The position numbers and the translations under genes were made by a program. The notes beneath the pieces are model-generated. The model did not search any database and was not told the origin of the DNA. It saw only the letters and a program-made list of their open reading frames with translations. 20,660 nt of DNA from contig JAHIKS010000099.1 of assembly GCA_018897475.1 (NCBI GenBank), positions 1 to 20,660 of the forward strand. Direction: 5' to 3'. This document shows, piece by piece, positions 1 through 7,368 of the stretch; the first letter of the stretch is position 1, and every line of letters starts with the position of its first letter. This DNA comes from Candidatus Altarchaeota archaeon. Lineage in GTDB: Archaea > Altiarchaeota > Altiarchaeia > IMC4 > QMZM01.

Positions 1-1119
1 GTTTCTTCCGTTCTGAGGTGCGAGGGCTACAGGACGGGTCTGTTTATCTCCCCTCATCTGAACAGGTTCGAGGAGAGGATAAGCATTGATGGGGTGTTTA
101 TTGATAAGGATGAGGTTGTCGCTCTGGTGGAGAGGGTGATGCCTCTGGTGGAGGAGATGAAGAGCAGAGACATGATTCCTACCTTCTTCGAGGTCGTTAC
201 TGCCATGGCCCTCAGCTATTTTGCGAATAAGAATGCAGATATCGTCGTCCTTGAGGTCGGGCTTGGGGGAAGGCTGGATGCCACGAACGTCGTGGAGCCG
301 ATTGTTTCTGTAATAACGAATATTGCCCTTGACCACCAGAGACTGCTTGGAAACTCTATTGAGGAGATAGCGAGGGAGAAGGCAGGGATTGTGAAGAGGG
401 GCGGGATACTGGTTACCGGAGCGGAGGGGAATTCGCTTGATATTATACGGGAGGAATGCGCAAGGAATAATTCGGAATTGGTTTTGGTTGGTAAGGATAT
501 AAGATATGGGAAAGTGAATTCTAGTGGCGAGGGCCAGAAATTCCGCCTGAACGGAATCTGCGACTATGGGGAGCTGGGTATTCCTCTCCTGGGGGAGCAC
601 CAGATATTCAATGCGGCTGTTGCCGTTGGGGCGATAGAGGCGCTGAAGAAAAGAGGGGTTTCTGTCGATGAGAAGTCGGTCAGGCAGGGGCTGGAGGAGG
701 CGGCATGGCCCGGGCGGCTTGAGATTGTAAGGAAGGACCCGTTAGTAATTCTTGACGGGGCACATAATCCTGCCGGGATAAGGGCCCTGAAGAAGTGTAT
801 GGAGGGCTTCGATTACGAAAGATTGATTCTCGTCATCGGGATATCGAAGGGGAAAGCGGTCCCGGAGATGGTGGGGGAAATTTCAGCTCTTGCGGATATT
901 ATAATTGTAACACGGTTCGAGGGGAATTCCACGGAGCCGGAATTAATAGCGGAAGAATTTACGTCTGGGGGTAAGGACGTGGTTATTAAGAATAAGATTC
1001 CAAATGCTGTGAGCTATGCCGTGGATGAAGCGAGGGATGAAGACCTGGTGCTCATAACCGGTTCACTGTTTACGGTAGGGGAAGCAAGGAGATTTTTGCT
1101 GGGGAAAGATGTCGAATAA
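1..1119 (+). CDS. folC: Dihydrofolate/folylpolyglutamate synthase, 5'-truncated by the window edge
   Basis: Mur-ligase-family enzyme that joins glutamate to dihydropteroate or folate using ATP in the cytoplasm. The frame is open from base 1, so the true start lies upstream; the GTG at 94 is internal. The first visible residues include GLFISPHL and a downstream ER-I motif, which in FolC directly follow the GTNGKGSV P-loop. About 50 N-terminal residues, including that P-loop, are therefore missing. Seen in the visible part: EVGLGGRLDATN (about nt 253-288), ITNIALDHQ with EKAGIVK (central Mur-ligase motifs), and DGAHNPAGIRAL opening the C-terminal domain (about nt 757-792). About 372 residues are visible, consistent with a family length near 420. 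It overlaps folP by 11 bp, suggesting translational coupling. Archaeal homologues may make other pterin glutamates (methanopterin-like cofactors), so the exact substrate is inferred. Confidence 0.93.
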   Translation, partial: VSSVLRCEGYRTGLFISPHLNRFEERISIDGVFIDKDEVVALVERVMPLVEEMKSRDMIPTFFEVVTAMALSYFANKNADIVVLEVGLGGRLDATNVVEPIVSVITNIALDHQRLLGNSIEEIAREKAGIVKRGGILVTGAEGNSLDIIREECARNNSELVLVGKDIRYGKVNSSGEGQKFRLNGICDYGELGIPLLGEHQIFNAAVAVGAIEALKKRGVSVDEKSVRQGLEEAAWPGRLEIVRKDPLVILDGAHNPAGIRALKKCMEGFDYERLILVIGISKGKAVPEMVGEISALADIIIVTRFEGNSTEPELIAEEFTSGGKDVVIKNKIPNAVSYAVDEARDEDLVLITGSLFTVGEARRFLLGKDVE

Positions 1120-2272
1120 TGTGCGGGTCAGGCTGATAGGGAATCTGGAAGAGGCGATGAAGGAGATAGGGAGCATAGGCTCCGGTAAGGAGGGGGTCCA
1201 GATAATGGCGCCCAAGGCGATTCACAGGGCGATAAGGGTTGAGGGCGTTGATACGAAAGCGGCAAATATCCTGAAGCAGGAGATTCTTTCAATCGGGGGG
1301 GAGTGTGCGGTTTCATGGGATTCCGTTGCAGCAAAAGAGAAAGAGACCGATGTGCTGCTGATGGGGACGCTGGAGCAGTATGGCAGACTGATTCCGAAGC
1401 TGGAGAGGCAGCCCTTCGGGCTGAAGGGGATTGCCAAGGAAATTCAGGAGGTTATTGGAAATTTTGATATTGAATTTTATGAAAGAACGAAGATTATGGG
1501 GATTCTAAATCTTACTCCGGATTCGTTTAGTGGCGACGGGCTTGCAGGTAACCTTGATTCCGCCGTGAAGCAGGCGATGGCCATGGTAAAGGACGGGGCT
1601 GACATTATAGATGTTGGAGGGGAGTCCACGAGGCCTGGAGCAAAGCCTGTTTCTGTTGAAGAGGAGCTTGAGAGGGTGATTCCGGTCATTGAGGGTCTCA
1701 AGAAGGAGATTAAAATTCCCATCTCTATTGATACCTACAAGCCTGAGGTTGCTAAGGAGGCGCTGAGAAAGGGGGCGTCGATGGTTAATGATATCAATGG
1801 CCTCAGGAGCGGTGGGATGGCCGAGCTGGTTGCGAAGCACAAGGCGGAGGTTGTGATAATGCATATGCAGGGGAAGCCGGGGGATATGCAGAATAATCCG
1901 AGTTATGGAGATGTTGTTGGGGATATTACTAAATTTTTGAGAGAAAGATGTGAATTTGGAATTAATTCCGGAATTTCAAAAGATAAGATTATAGTAGACC
2001 CCGGAATCGGTTTTGGGAAGACGGCTGAGCACAATCTTGAGATTATCAGGAGGCTGAGGGAATTTAAGTCCTTGGGTTTTCCTGTTCTCATGGGCGTATC
2101 AAGGAAGTCCTTTATCGGCAATGTGCTTGAGCTTCCGGTTGAGGACAGGTTGGAGGGGACCCTTGCTGCTGTAACGGCCTGTGTGATGAACGGGGCCAAT
2201 ATAGTCAGGGTGCATGACGTGAGAGAAGCAAGGAGGGCGGTTCAGATTGCGGATGCTATATCTTCGTCTTGA
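1109..2272 (+). CDS. folP: Dihydropteroate synthase with an N-terminal extension
   Basis: Condenses hydroxymethyl-dihydropterin diphosphate with p-aminobenzoate (or an archaeal arylamine equivalent). The TIM-barrel core runs from about residue 127 to 387. It shows LNLTPDSFS (133-141), GGESTRPG (170-177), ISIDTY with D208, VNDINGL (N228), DPGIGFGK (297-304), SRKS (K333) and a terminal RVHD (H369), so all pterin and diphosphate binding signatures are present. Residues 1 to about 120 form an extra domain (starts MSNNVRVRLIG, contains APKAIHRAIRVEG) not found in the minimal bacterial enzyme of roughly 270-280 residues. I recognise such extensions from archaeal and some bacterial homologues but know no function. 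The ATG lies inside the end of folC. The 3' end overlaps the convergent UDP-sugar decarboxylase gene by 17 bp. Confidence 0.95.
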   Translation: MSNNVRVRLIGNLEEAMKEIGSIGSGKEGVQIMAPKAIHRAIRVEGVDTKAANILKQEILSIGGECAVSWDSVAAKEKETDVLLMGTLEQYGRLIPKLERQPFGLKGIAKEIQEVIGNFDIEFYERTKIMGILNLTPDSFSGDGLAGNLDSAVKQAMAMVKDGADIIDVGGESTRPGAKPVSVEEELERVIPVIEGLKKEIKIPISIDTYKPEVAKEALRKGASMVNDINGLRSGGMAELVAKHKAEVVIMHMQGKPGDMQNNPSYGDVVGDITKFLRERCEFGINSGISKDKIIVDPGIGFGKTAEHNLEIIRRLREFKSLGFPVLMGVSRKSFIGNVLELPVEDRLEGTLAAVTACVMNGANIVRVHDVREARRAVQIADAISSS

Positions 2273-4595
2273 ACCAGTCTATGGTCTTCTTCAGACCCTC
2301 CTCAAGAGAGACTTTAGGTTCCCATCCCAATACTTTCTTTGCCTTGGTTATGTCCGGCTGCCTGGTCTTTGGATCATCAACCGGAAGGTCCTCGAAGACT
2401 ATCTCTGATTCAGAGCCGGTTAATTTCTTGATCTTATTTGCGAAATCGATGATTGACATTTCCTCGGGATTTCCGATATTTACGGGTTCCGTTTCATTGG
2501 AGAGCATCAGCTTATAGATGCCCTCGACCATGTCGGAGATGTAGCAGAAGCTCCTTGTTTGGGAGCCGTCGCCGTAGACCGTCAGGGGTTTTTTGGTCAG
2601 GGCCTGGGTCATGAAGTTGGGCACTACACGGCCGTCCTTCATCCTCATCCTGGGGCCGAAGGTGTTATGGCAACAAACACCATTTCCAGCCATAAAATTC
2701 TCAGCCTTCGGAACAGAGAAATCATACACGTACTCACTAGGCTTACACTTTTTAATCTTTCTGACCTTTGCCCATACTAAATCCCCCTTTGTTTTAGCGA
2801 GTAATTTCTGTTTTACACCTTTATCCCATTTAAGGATATCAAATGTCGAGACTTCACAGATGGTTAGTCTATAAAATTTGAATCTCCTATCCCCATATTT
2901 TTGCTTAAATTGAGTAGTGTATTCGCCAACGGATGCGACTATACCAAATCTAAGCAATAGCATAGTAAGATCTAAAGCCAGTTTTTCATCAGTAGTATCA
3001 AAGCATAATTCATTCCCCATTTTTTTGCCGCTGTGGGTGCCATCACCCTCCCTGAAGCCCTCTAGGAAATATTTAAGTCTACACAGAGGCAATTGGAATA
3101 TCCAAGATGGAATCCTCAATTCTCTTGTCTCTGGGTTCCTGATAACTTGGAATATTTTATCAAAGATGAAGTAGAAAACCTTTGAGTGTATGAATATTGC
3201 TGGTGCTCTTCCTTCTCCTTCCTTATATTCTCTTTCAACGACATGAACCCCGAAGTTACCCTCCATTATCTTTTTTGCTTTCCTCAAGAGATAACCATCA
3301 GAAGAAAATGTTATAAAGTAATTCTTCCCTTTCGTATAATTTGAACTACCCTCTGCTAGGTAGAATCCAATAAGCCATAGAATTTCGTTAGTTATTTTTA
3401 GTCTGTTCGGGGTATAGATATGTGCCCCACTACTATACACCCGTATTTTGGCATCTGGTGGTATCTCTACATTTAGCTCTTTTATTACATAGAGGGGCAA
3501 TAAAGACTGCTCAAGAAATCTATTCTTATAGAGATTATAAAAGTTTCTACGTCCATACTTATATCTCCTGCTTTTATCCAGAATCTCATAAATCCTGTCC
3601 TTATTCTTAGAGATAATCTCTTTAAGAGAATCAGATTGTAAGGCATAGTCCCACAGCTCATCATCTGGACAATTTTTAATTAGCTCGTCTGAGATTACTA
3701 TTTCACCTAAATCCTTTTCAATTACTGGCAGTTTTGCAGGTAGTGCTATATAATCACCAACATTTAGATTGCGCACTGGTATTGCAACTGGTATAGAATT
3801 TTCACCCTTTGTAAAAACGCTATGATCTCCAGTAACCTTAACCTTCCTACCATAGGATGTCCTAATCTCATAAGCATCACCACAGTAGGGATGCTTAATA
3901 ACGTTACTTACTTCATACAATGAAATTTCGCAGGTGTTGATGTCAAATGCAGGAACTAGGATTCTTCTTCCAAGGTCTTGTTCTGACTCCAATGTATCTA
4001 CATATCCACCAATTTCTGTCAAATGAAAATTATTGTCATTGAATAGCACCACTGGCTGATCTGCTAAAATGCTGTTAAAGATTCTTGCGATTCTGGTGTT
4101 GATTTTGTGGGTGCGATGATATGCTAGAGTGATGGCTTCGGCAAACCTCTTTGCCTCGTCATATACTCCTCTTGGCCCTGTTGGATTGACGTTGCCCCAG
4201 TAGCTCTCCGGCTGCGGATGAACGAGGGGGTCGCCATAGACCTCGCTTGTCGATGCGAGAAGGAATTTGGCGTTCTTTGCCTTTGCAAGGCCCAAAGCGT
4301 TATGAGTTCCGAGTGAGCCGACCTTCAGGGTTTGTATAGGAAGCTCAAGATAGTCTACGGGGCTTGCGGGGGATGCAAAATGTAGTATGTAATCGAGGTC
4401 GCCGTCGACCTTTATGAATTCCGTTACGTCGTGATTGACGAACTCGAAATTTTCGTTGTTCTTTAGATGGGATATGTTGTCTTCGCTTCCGGTAAGGAGG
4501 TTGTCTATGCAAATAACCTCGTGGCCATTATCGAGAAGATAATCACACAGGTGGCTTCCGATGAATCCGGCTCCTCCGGTCACAATTATTTTCAT
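2256..4595 (-). CDS. UDP-glucuronate decarboxylase (UXS-type SDR) precursor containing an intein
   Basis: Extended short-chain dehydrogenase predicted to convert UDP-glucuronate to UDP-xylose with bound NAD+. The N-extein (residues 1-174) has the Rossmann motif TGGAGFIGSHL at 7-17, STSEVYGDP at 115-123 and the catalytic Y145-xxx-K149 in GPRGVYDEAKRFAEA. The C-extein (645-779) begins TFGPRMRMKDGRVVPNF and continues with LTVYGDGSQTRSF. These match UDP-glucuronate decarboxylases better than GalE epimerases. Extein length sums to 309 residues, normal for the family. Residues 175-644 are an intein that must be spliced out. The ATG lies one base after the UDP-glucose dehydrogenase stop, so substrate-maker and substrate-user are coupled, which supports the specificity. 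Another NAD-dependent UDP-sugar epimerase or dehydratase remains possible. The 3' end overlaps convergent folP by 17 bp. Confidence 0.9.
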   Translation of the reverse strand: MKIIVTGGAGFIGSHLCDYLLDNGHEVICIDNLLTGSEDNISHLKNNENFEFVNHDVTEFIKVDGDLDYILHFASPASPVDYLELPIQTLKVGSLGTHNALGLAKAKNAKFLLASTSEVYGDPLVHPQPESYWGNVNPTGPRGVYDEAKRFAEAITLAYHRTHKINTRIARIFNSILADQPVVLFNDNNFHLTEIGGYVDTLESEQDLGRRILVPAFDINTCEISLYEVSNVIKHPYCGDAYEIRTSYGRKVKVTGDHSVFTKGENSIPVAIPVRNLNVGDYIALPAKLPVIEKDLGEIVISDELIKNCPDDELWDYALQSDSLKEIISKNKDRIYEILDKSRRYKYGRRNFYNLYKNRFLEQSLLPLYVIKELNVEIPPDAKIRVYSSGAHIYTPNRLKITNEILWLIGFYLAEGSSNYTKGKNYFITFSSDGYLLRKAKKIMEGNFGVHVVEREYKEGEGRAPAIFIHSKVFYFIFDKIFQVIRNPETRELRIPSWIFQLPLCRLKYFLEGFREGDGTHSGKKMGNELCFDTTDEKLALDLTMLLLRFGIVASVGEYTTQFKQKYGDRRFKFYRLTICEVSTFDILKWDKGVKQKLLAKTKGDLVWAKVRKIKKCKPSEYVYDFSVPKAENFMAGNGVCCHNTFGPRMRMKDGRVVPNFMTQALTKKPLTVYGDGSQTRSFCYISDMVEGIYKLMLSNETEPVNIGNPEEMSIIDFANKIKKLTGSESEIVFEDLPVDDPKTRQPDITKAKKVLGWEPKVSLEEGLKKTIDWFKTKI
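2664..4073 (-). mobile_element. Intein with LAGLIDADG homing endonuclease in the UDP-glucuronate decarboxylase
   Basis: A 470-residue in-frame insertion (precursor residues 175-644) splits the conserved motif RIFN|TFGPRM. It starts with Ser (SILADQPVVLF) rather than the usual Cys. It has a block B-like VTGDHSVFT (254-262). Its C-terminal block reads YVYDFSVP, then ENFMAGNG, and ends CCHN, with penultimate His and terminal Asn, followed by extein Thr as the +1 nucleophile. All residues needed for class 1 splicing are therefore present. Between the splicing blocks, LIGFYLAEGS (408-417) and FLEGFREGDGT (510-520) are the paired LAGLIDADG helices, each with an acidic residue at the catalytic position, so the endonuclease may be intact. 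Sampled stretches are about 30-50% GC against roughly 45-60% in the extein and neighbouring genes, consistent with recent horizontal entry. Confidence 0.95.
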
Positions 4596-4596
4596 T

Positions 4597-5871
4597 TTAC
4601 CAAAAAAGGCCAGTATAGTCTATTCCGTCCCGGTTCTTGACTATGTTCCGGCCGTCTATCACTATCTTGTTTTTCATGCCAGAATAGTTGAGGTTCTGGA
4701 ACTCCTCCCAGTCCGTGAGGATTAGAGCTATGTCGGCGTCCCTGAGGGCTTCCTCGGCTGAGGGGGCGTATTTTATATCGGGAAATTCTGCCTTTGTGTT
4801 CTCCTCGGCCTTTGGGTCGTATGCTATTACCTTCGCCTTTTCGTCGAGGAGCTGTTTTATGACAGGGAATGACTGCGATTCTCTGGTGTCGTCGGTCTCT
4901 GCCTTGAAGGCGAGGCCAAGGACTGCGACCCTCTTTCCTTCAAAGGAGCCTGCCTTCTTTCTCGCCATCTCGAGGAGAATCTCCGGCTGTTTCCTGTTGA
5001 CCTTGAGAGCGCTCTGCAATAGTTTGGGTTCATAGCCAAGCTCCTTCGCATGGCTGATGAGGCCCTTGATGTCTTTTGGAAAACATGAACCTCCCCAGCC
5101 CAGTCCTGCTTTAAGGAAGTTCGGCGAAATTCTGTGGTCGAGGCTCATCCCCTCTGCGACCGTATAGGTGTCTATACCCAGACGCTTGCAGATGTTGCCT
5201 ATCTCGTTGATGAAGGAAACCTTCGTTGCAAGGAACGAATTGCTTGCGTACTTTATCATCTCTGCCGTCTTGAGGTCCGTCCTGAGTATCGGGCAGTGGA
5301 AGCCCTTGTATAATTCAGCCAGCTTCTTGCCGGAATTCTCATCGTATTGGCCGATGACAACCCTGTCGGGCTTCATGAAGTCTTCAACGGCTACTCCCTC
5401 CCTGAGGAATTCCGGGTTCATGCAGACCCCGAATTCCCCGGCCTTCTTTCCGGAATTCTTCTCGAGGATTGGGAGCACTACGTTCTCGGTGGTTCCTGGA
5501 ACCACCGTGCTCTTGACGACCACCGTATGATTGTCGACTGAGGCAAGGACCTTTCCGAGGCTTTCTGCAGCGGATTTTATGTACTGCAGGTCGATTCTAC
5601 CGTCACCGTCAGAAGGGGTGCCGACGCAGATGAATGATATTTCGGAGTTCTCTATTGCCGTGTTCAGGTCCGTGGTTGCTTTCAGGTTCTTGCCGACGCT
5701 CCTCTTGAGAATCCCCTGCAGCCCGTCTTCATAGATGGGGCTCTTTCCCTGGTTTATCAGGTCAACCTTTTCCGGAAGTATGTCTACGCAGATGACCTCG
5801 TTGCCCATGTCCGCGAGGCATGCCCCTGTCACAAGGCCGACATATCCGGTTCCTATGGTCGCTACTTTCAT
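4597..5871 (-). CDS. UDP-glucose 6-dehydrogenase
   Basis: Oxidises UDP-glucose twice with NAD+ to UDP-glucuronate, the substrate of the next gene's enzyme. The protein (424 residues) begins MKVATIGTGYVGLVTG with a Rossmann glycine motif. It carries VVKSTVVPGTT (118-128), MNPEFLREG (151-159), the conserved Lys in EMIKYASNSFLATK (K206) and the catalytic Cys in GWGGSCFPKD (C263). The C-terminal domain contains LGLAFKAETDDTRES. Length is typical. The frame continues upstream to a start at 6009, but that stretch would cross a hairpin and the preceding gene and adds 46 residues with no family similarity. The ATG at 5871 places the Rossmann motif at the N-terminus as expected. It lies third in the bofA-like > glycosyltransferase > dehydrogenase > decarboxylase operon, one base ahead of the decarboxylase start. 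Confidence 0.96.
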   Translation of the reverse strand: MKVATIGTGYVGLVTGACLADMGNEVICVDILPEKVDLINQGKSPIYEDGLQGILKRSVGKNLKATTDLNTAIENSEISFICVGTPSDGDGRIDLQYIKSAAESLGKVLASVDNHTVVVKSTVVPGTTENVVLPILEKNSGKKAGEFGVCMNPEFLREGVAVEDFMKPDRVVIGQYDENSGKKLAELYKGFHCPILRTDLKTAEMIKYASNSFLATKVSFINEIGNICKRLGIDTYTVAEGMSLDHRISPNFLKAGLGWGGSCFPKDIKGLISHAKELGYEPKLLQSALKVNRKQPEILLEMARKKAGSFEGKRVAVLGLAFKAETDDTRESQSFPVIKQLLDEKAKVIAYDPKAEENTKAEFPDIKYAPSAEEALRDADIALILTDWEEFQNLNYSGMKNKIVIDGRNIVKNRDGIDYTGLFW

Positions 5872-5910
5872 CGGAATTACAATATGTTTTTGATATGCTT
5901 TGTAATTGCG

Positions 5911-5940
5911 ACACAAATTTCGCGAAGCGAAATTTCGTGT
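5911..5940. repeat. Intergenic hairpin with GAA/TTC triloop
   Basis: A near-perfect inverted repeat in the 103-bp gap between the glycosyltransferase and UDP-glucose dehydrogenase genes. AAATTTCGC (5915-5923) and GCGAAATTT (5927-5935) pair around a three-base GAA loop. The stem extends through ACAC (5911-5914) and GTGT (5937-5940) with one unpaired C at 5936. The apex GCGAAGC is a heptamer known to fold into an unusually stable DNA mini-hairpin. Weaker outer complementarity is seen between TGATAT (5891-5896) and ATATCA (5945-5950). No T-run follows in the direction of transcription, so it does not look like a simple terminator. An RNA-processing or stability element within the operon, or a dispersed palindromic repeat, are alternatives. 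Confidence 0.8.
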
Positions 5941-5974
5941 GTGGATATCAGATATTGGTTTTATCCTAAAAAAG

Positions 5975-7075
5975 TTAAATCTCGTTGTAGAGTCTCTCCG
6001 TTTTTTCAACTACTAGGGGGAGGGTGAATTCCTCCCCGACCCTGGTTCTTGCCTTTTCTCCGAGGTCTTTGCGAAGGTTCTTGTCAGAGAGGAGTTTCTG
6101 GATTGCCTTGCTGAGTTCCTTTGAGTCCTTTGGCTTTACAAGGATGCCTGTGTCTCCAACGACGGAGGGCATTCCCGACATGTTTGTAGTTATTGTGGGC
6201 TTCCCGGAAGCCATTGCCTCCAGCAATGTTATGCCGAATGCCTCCGCTCTTGTGACAGAGGGGAGGACGAAGACGTCGCAGCAGGAATAGAGCAGGGGGA
6301 TTTCGTCATCTTCTGGGACAATGAAGCGGACGCCGGGGATTTTCTTGGCCCTCTTCATGAGCTTCTCCTTCAGCGGGCCTCTTCCGGCTATTACAAGCGT
6401 TGCGCCCTTCACTCCCTTGAAGGCGTCTATGAGGTATTCGACCCCCTTGTAGGGGACGAGCCTGCCGAAGAAGAGGACTATCCTTTCTTTGCCGAGGCCG
6501 TATCTTTCTCTTACTTTGCTTCCGTCAATGGCGGGGTTGAATTCCCCGGCATCGACGAAGTTGGGGATGATGGTGATTTTGTTTCTGAATCTTTTCAATG
6601 CCTTGGAGCCATCAGCGTATGCCTGGGTGGTTGCGATTATTCGGCTGGCATGAGCGAGAATTCTCTTCTCAATAATACCAAATAATAATCTGAAGGGTAG
6701 ATGATAGAATCTATCTTTTATTATGTCCGAGTGATATGTTATGATGAGGGGCCTTCCCTTTATCCGGGAGGCGAGCCATGCGAATACCTCATTGAAGGGG
6801 TCCGGGGAATGGACATGTATTAGGTCGTAATCGTTCCTCAGCAGGCCGAGGAATATTCCCAGGGAGAACGGGGCGTTGAAGGCTGTGAAGAGATTCCTTG
6901 CCCTGCAGATTTCTATGCCCTCATGAATTTCGTGCCTTCTGCCTCTTGGTATGTTCGATGTAAAGACAAGGACCTCGTTTCCCTTCTCGACAATGCCCCT
7001 GGATATTCCAAGGACGTTGGATTCTATGCCTCCATGGTGTGGATGGAAGTATTTCGTGACTTGAGCGATTCTCAT
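5975..7075 (-). CDS. Glycosyltransferase family 4 (GT-B fold)
   Basis: Retaining glycosyltransferase expected to transfer a sugar from a nucleotide donor onto a lipid-linked or surface glycan at the cytoplasmic membrane face. The N-terminal domain has the GT4 signature YFHPHHGGIESN (9-20) and HVHSPDP. The C-terminal domain has FFGRLVPYKG (R205, K210), VIAGRGPL and the EX7E motif in RAEAFGITLLEAMASG (E278, E286). The 366-residue length is usual. ATG 7075 is chosen because it starts one base after the upstream bofA-like stop and puts MRIAQVTKYF at the N-terminus; a start at 7135 would lie inside the neighbour. Context with UDP-glucuronate/UDP-xylose synthesis suggests glucuronosyl or xylosyl transfer, but donor and acceptor cannot be read from sequence. 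Confidence 0.93.
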   Translation of the reverse strand: MRIAQVTKYFHPHHGGIESNVLGISRGIVEKGNEVLVFTSNIPRGRRHEIHEGIEICRARNLFTAFNAPFSLGIFLGLLRNDYDLIHVHSPDPFNEVFAWLASRIKGRPLIITYHSDIIKDRFYHLPFRLLFGIIEKRILAHASRIIATTQAYADGSKALKRFRNKITIIPNFVDAGEFNPAIDGSKVRERYGLGKERIVLFFGRLVPYKGVEYLIDAFKGVKGATLVIAGRGPLKEKLMKRAKKIPGVRFIVPEDDEIPLLYSCCDVFVLPSVTRAEAFGITLLEAMASGKPTITTNMSGMPSVVGDTGILVKPKDSKELSKAIQKLLSDKNLRKDLGEKARTRVGEEFTLPLVVEKTERLYNEI

Positions 7076-7076
7076 T

Positions 7077-7322
7077 TTAGCAGAGCATGCCTCCGAGATG
7101 GAGGATAAGTAGCGTTCCCACTCCGGGGATGCCAAAGAGCGCGGCCACCAGGAGGGTAAACATGTTTATCGGGATGTCAATCATGAAGACGTACTGCAGA
7201 ACCAGGAGCAGTATGATTCCCACAAGCGAGTTAATCAGCAGCCTCTTCATCCTCTTCCAGAATATGTAGATTAGAACTGCAAGAATTGCCCCGATGAATG
7301 CAAGGATTATGATGTCGTCCAT
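7077..7322 (-). CDS. BofA-family small membrane protein
   Basis: An 81-residue, almost wholly hydrophobic protein. It shows an N-terminal membrane helix (about 3-22), a basic turn KRMKRLL, a second helix LINSLVGIILLLVLQYVF, and the C-terminal pattern IPINMFTLLVAALFGIPGVG. The LINSLVGI and IPIN-TLLV--LFGIPGV signatures are those of the BofA family. In Bacillus, BofA inhibits the membrane metalloprotease that processes pro-sigma-K. There is no sigma factor to process in an archaeon, so the role here is unknown; restraint of an intramembrane protease is only an extrapolation. It is first in the minus-strand operon, followed after one base by the glycosyltransferase start, and divergent from the signal peptidase gene. 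Confidence 0.8.
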   Translation of the reverse strand: MDDIIILAFIGAILAVLIYIFWKRMKRLLINSLVGIILLLVLQYVFMIDIPINMFTLLVAALFGIPGVGTLLILHLGGMLC

Positions 7323-7368
7323 TTTATTGATTTAAGCGCTAATAGATATATTCCCCCAATCAAAAATA
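7323..7368. promoter_or_regulatory. Divergent promoter region, bofA-like operon / signal peptidase
   Basis: The 46-bp gap between two divergent starts must hold both promoters. Read on the minus strand, AATATATC (7345-7352) is a TATA-like box 23-30 bases before the ATG at 7322, the spacing expected for a leaderless or very short-leader archaeal transcript. On the plus strand the best TATA-like match is CTAATAGA (about 7339-7346), 23-30 bases before the ATG at 7369. No clear Shine-Dalgarno sequence is seen for either gene. The two boxes overlap or abut, so a factor bound here could couple both directions. This is inferred from spacing and composition only. Confidence 0.45.

Noticed and set aside
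94..96. GTG as the start of folC
   Set aside because: The frame is open to base 1 and conserved FolC residues precede it.
5911..5940. Hairpin as an intrinsic terminator
   Set aside because: No T-run follows on the transcribed (minus) strand, and the downstream genes appear to belong to the same operon.
5872..6009. Upstream in-frame start giving the UDP-glucose dehydrogenase 46 extra residues
   Set aside because: The added stretch crosses the intergenic hairpin and the end of the glycosyltransferase gene and has no family similarity; ATG 5871 puts the Rossmann motif at the N-terminus.
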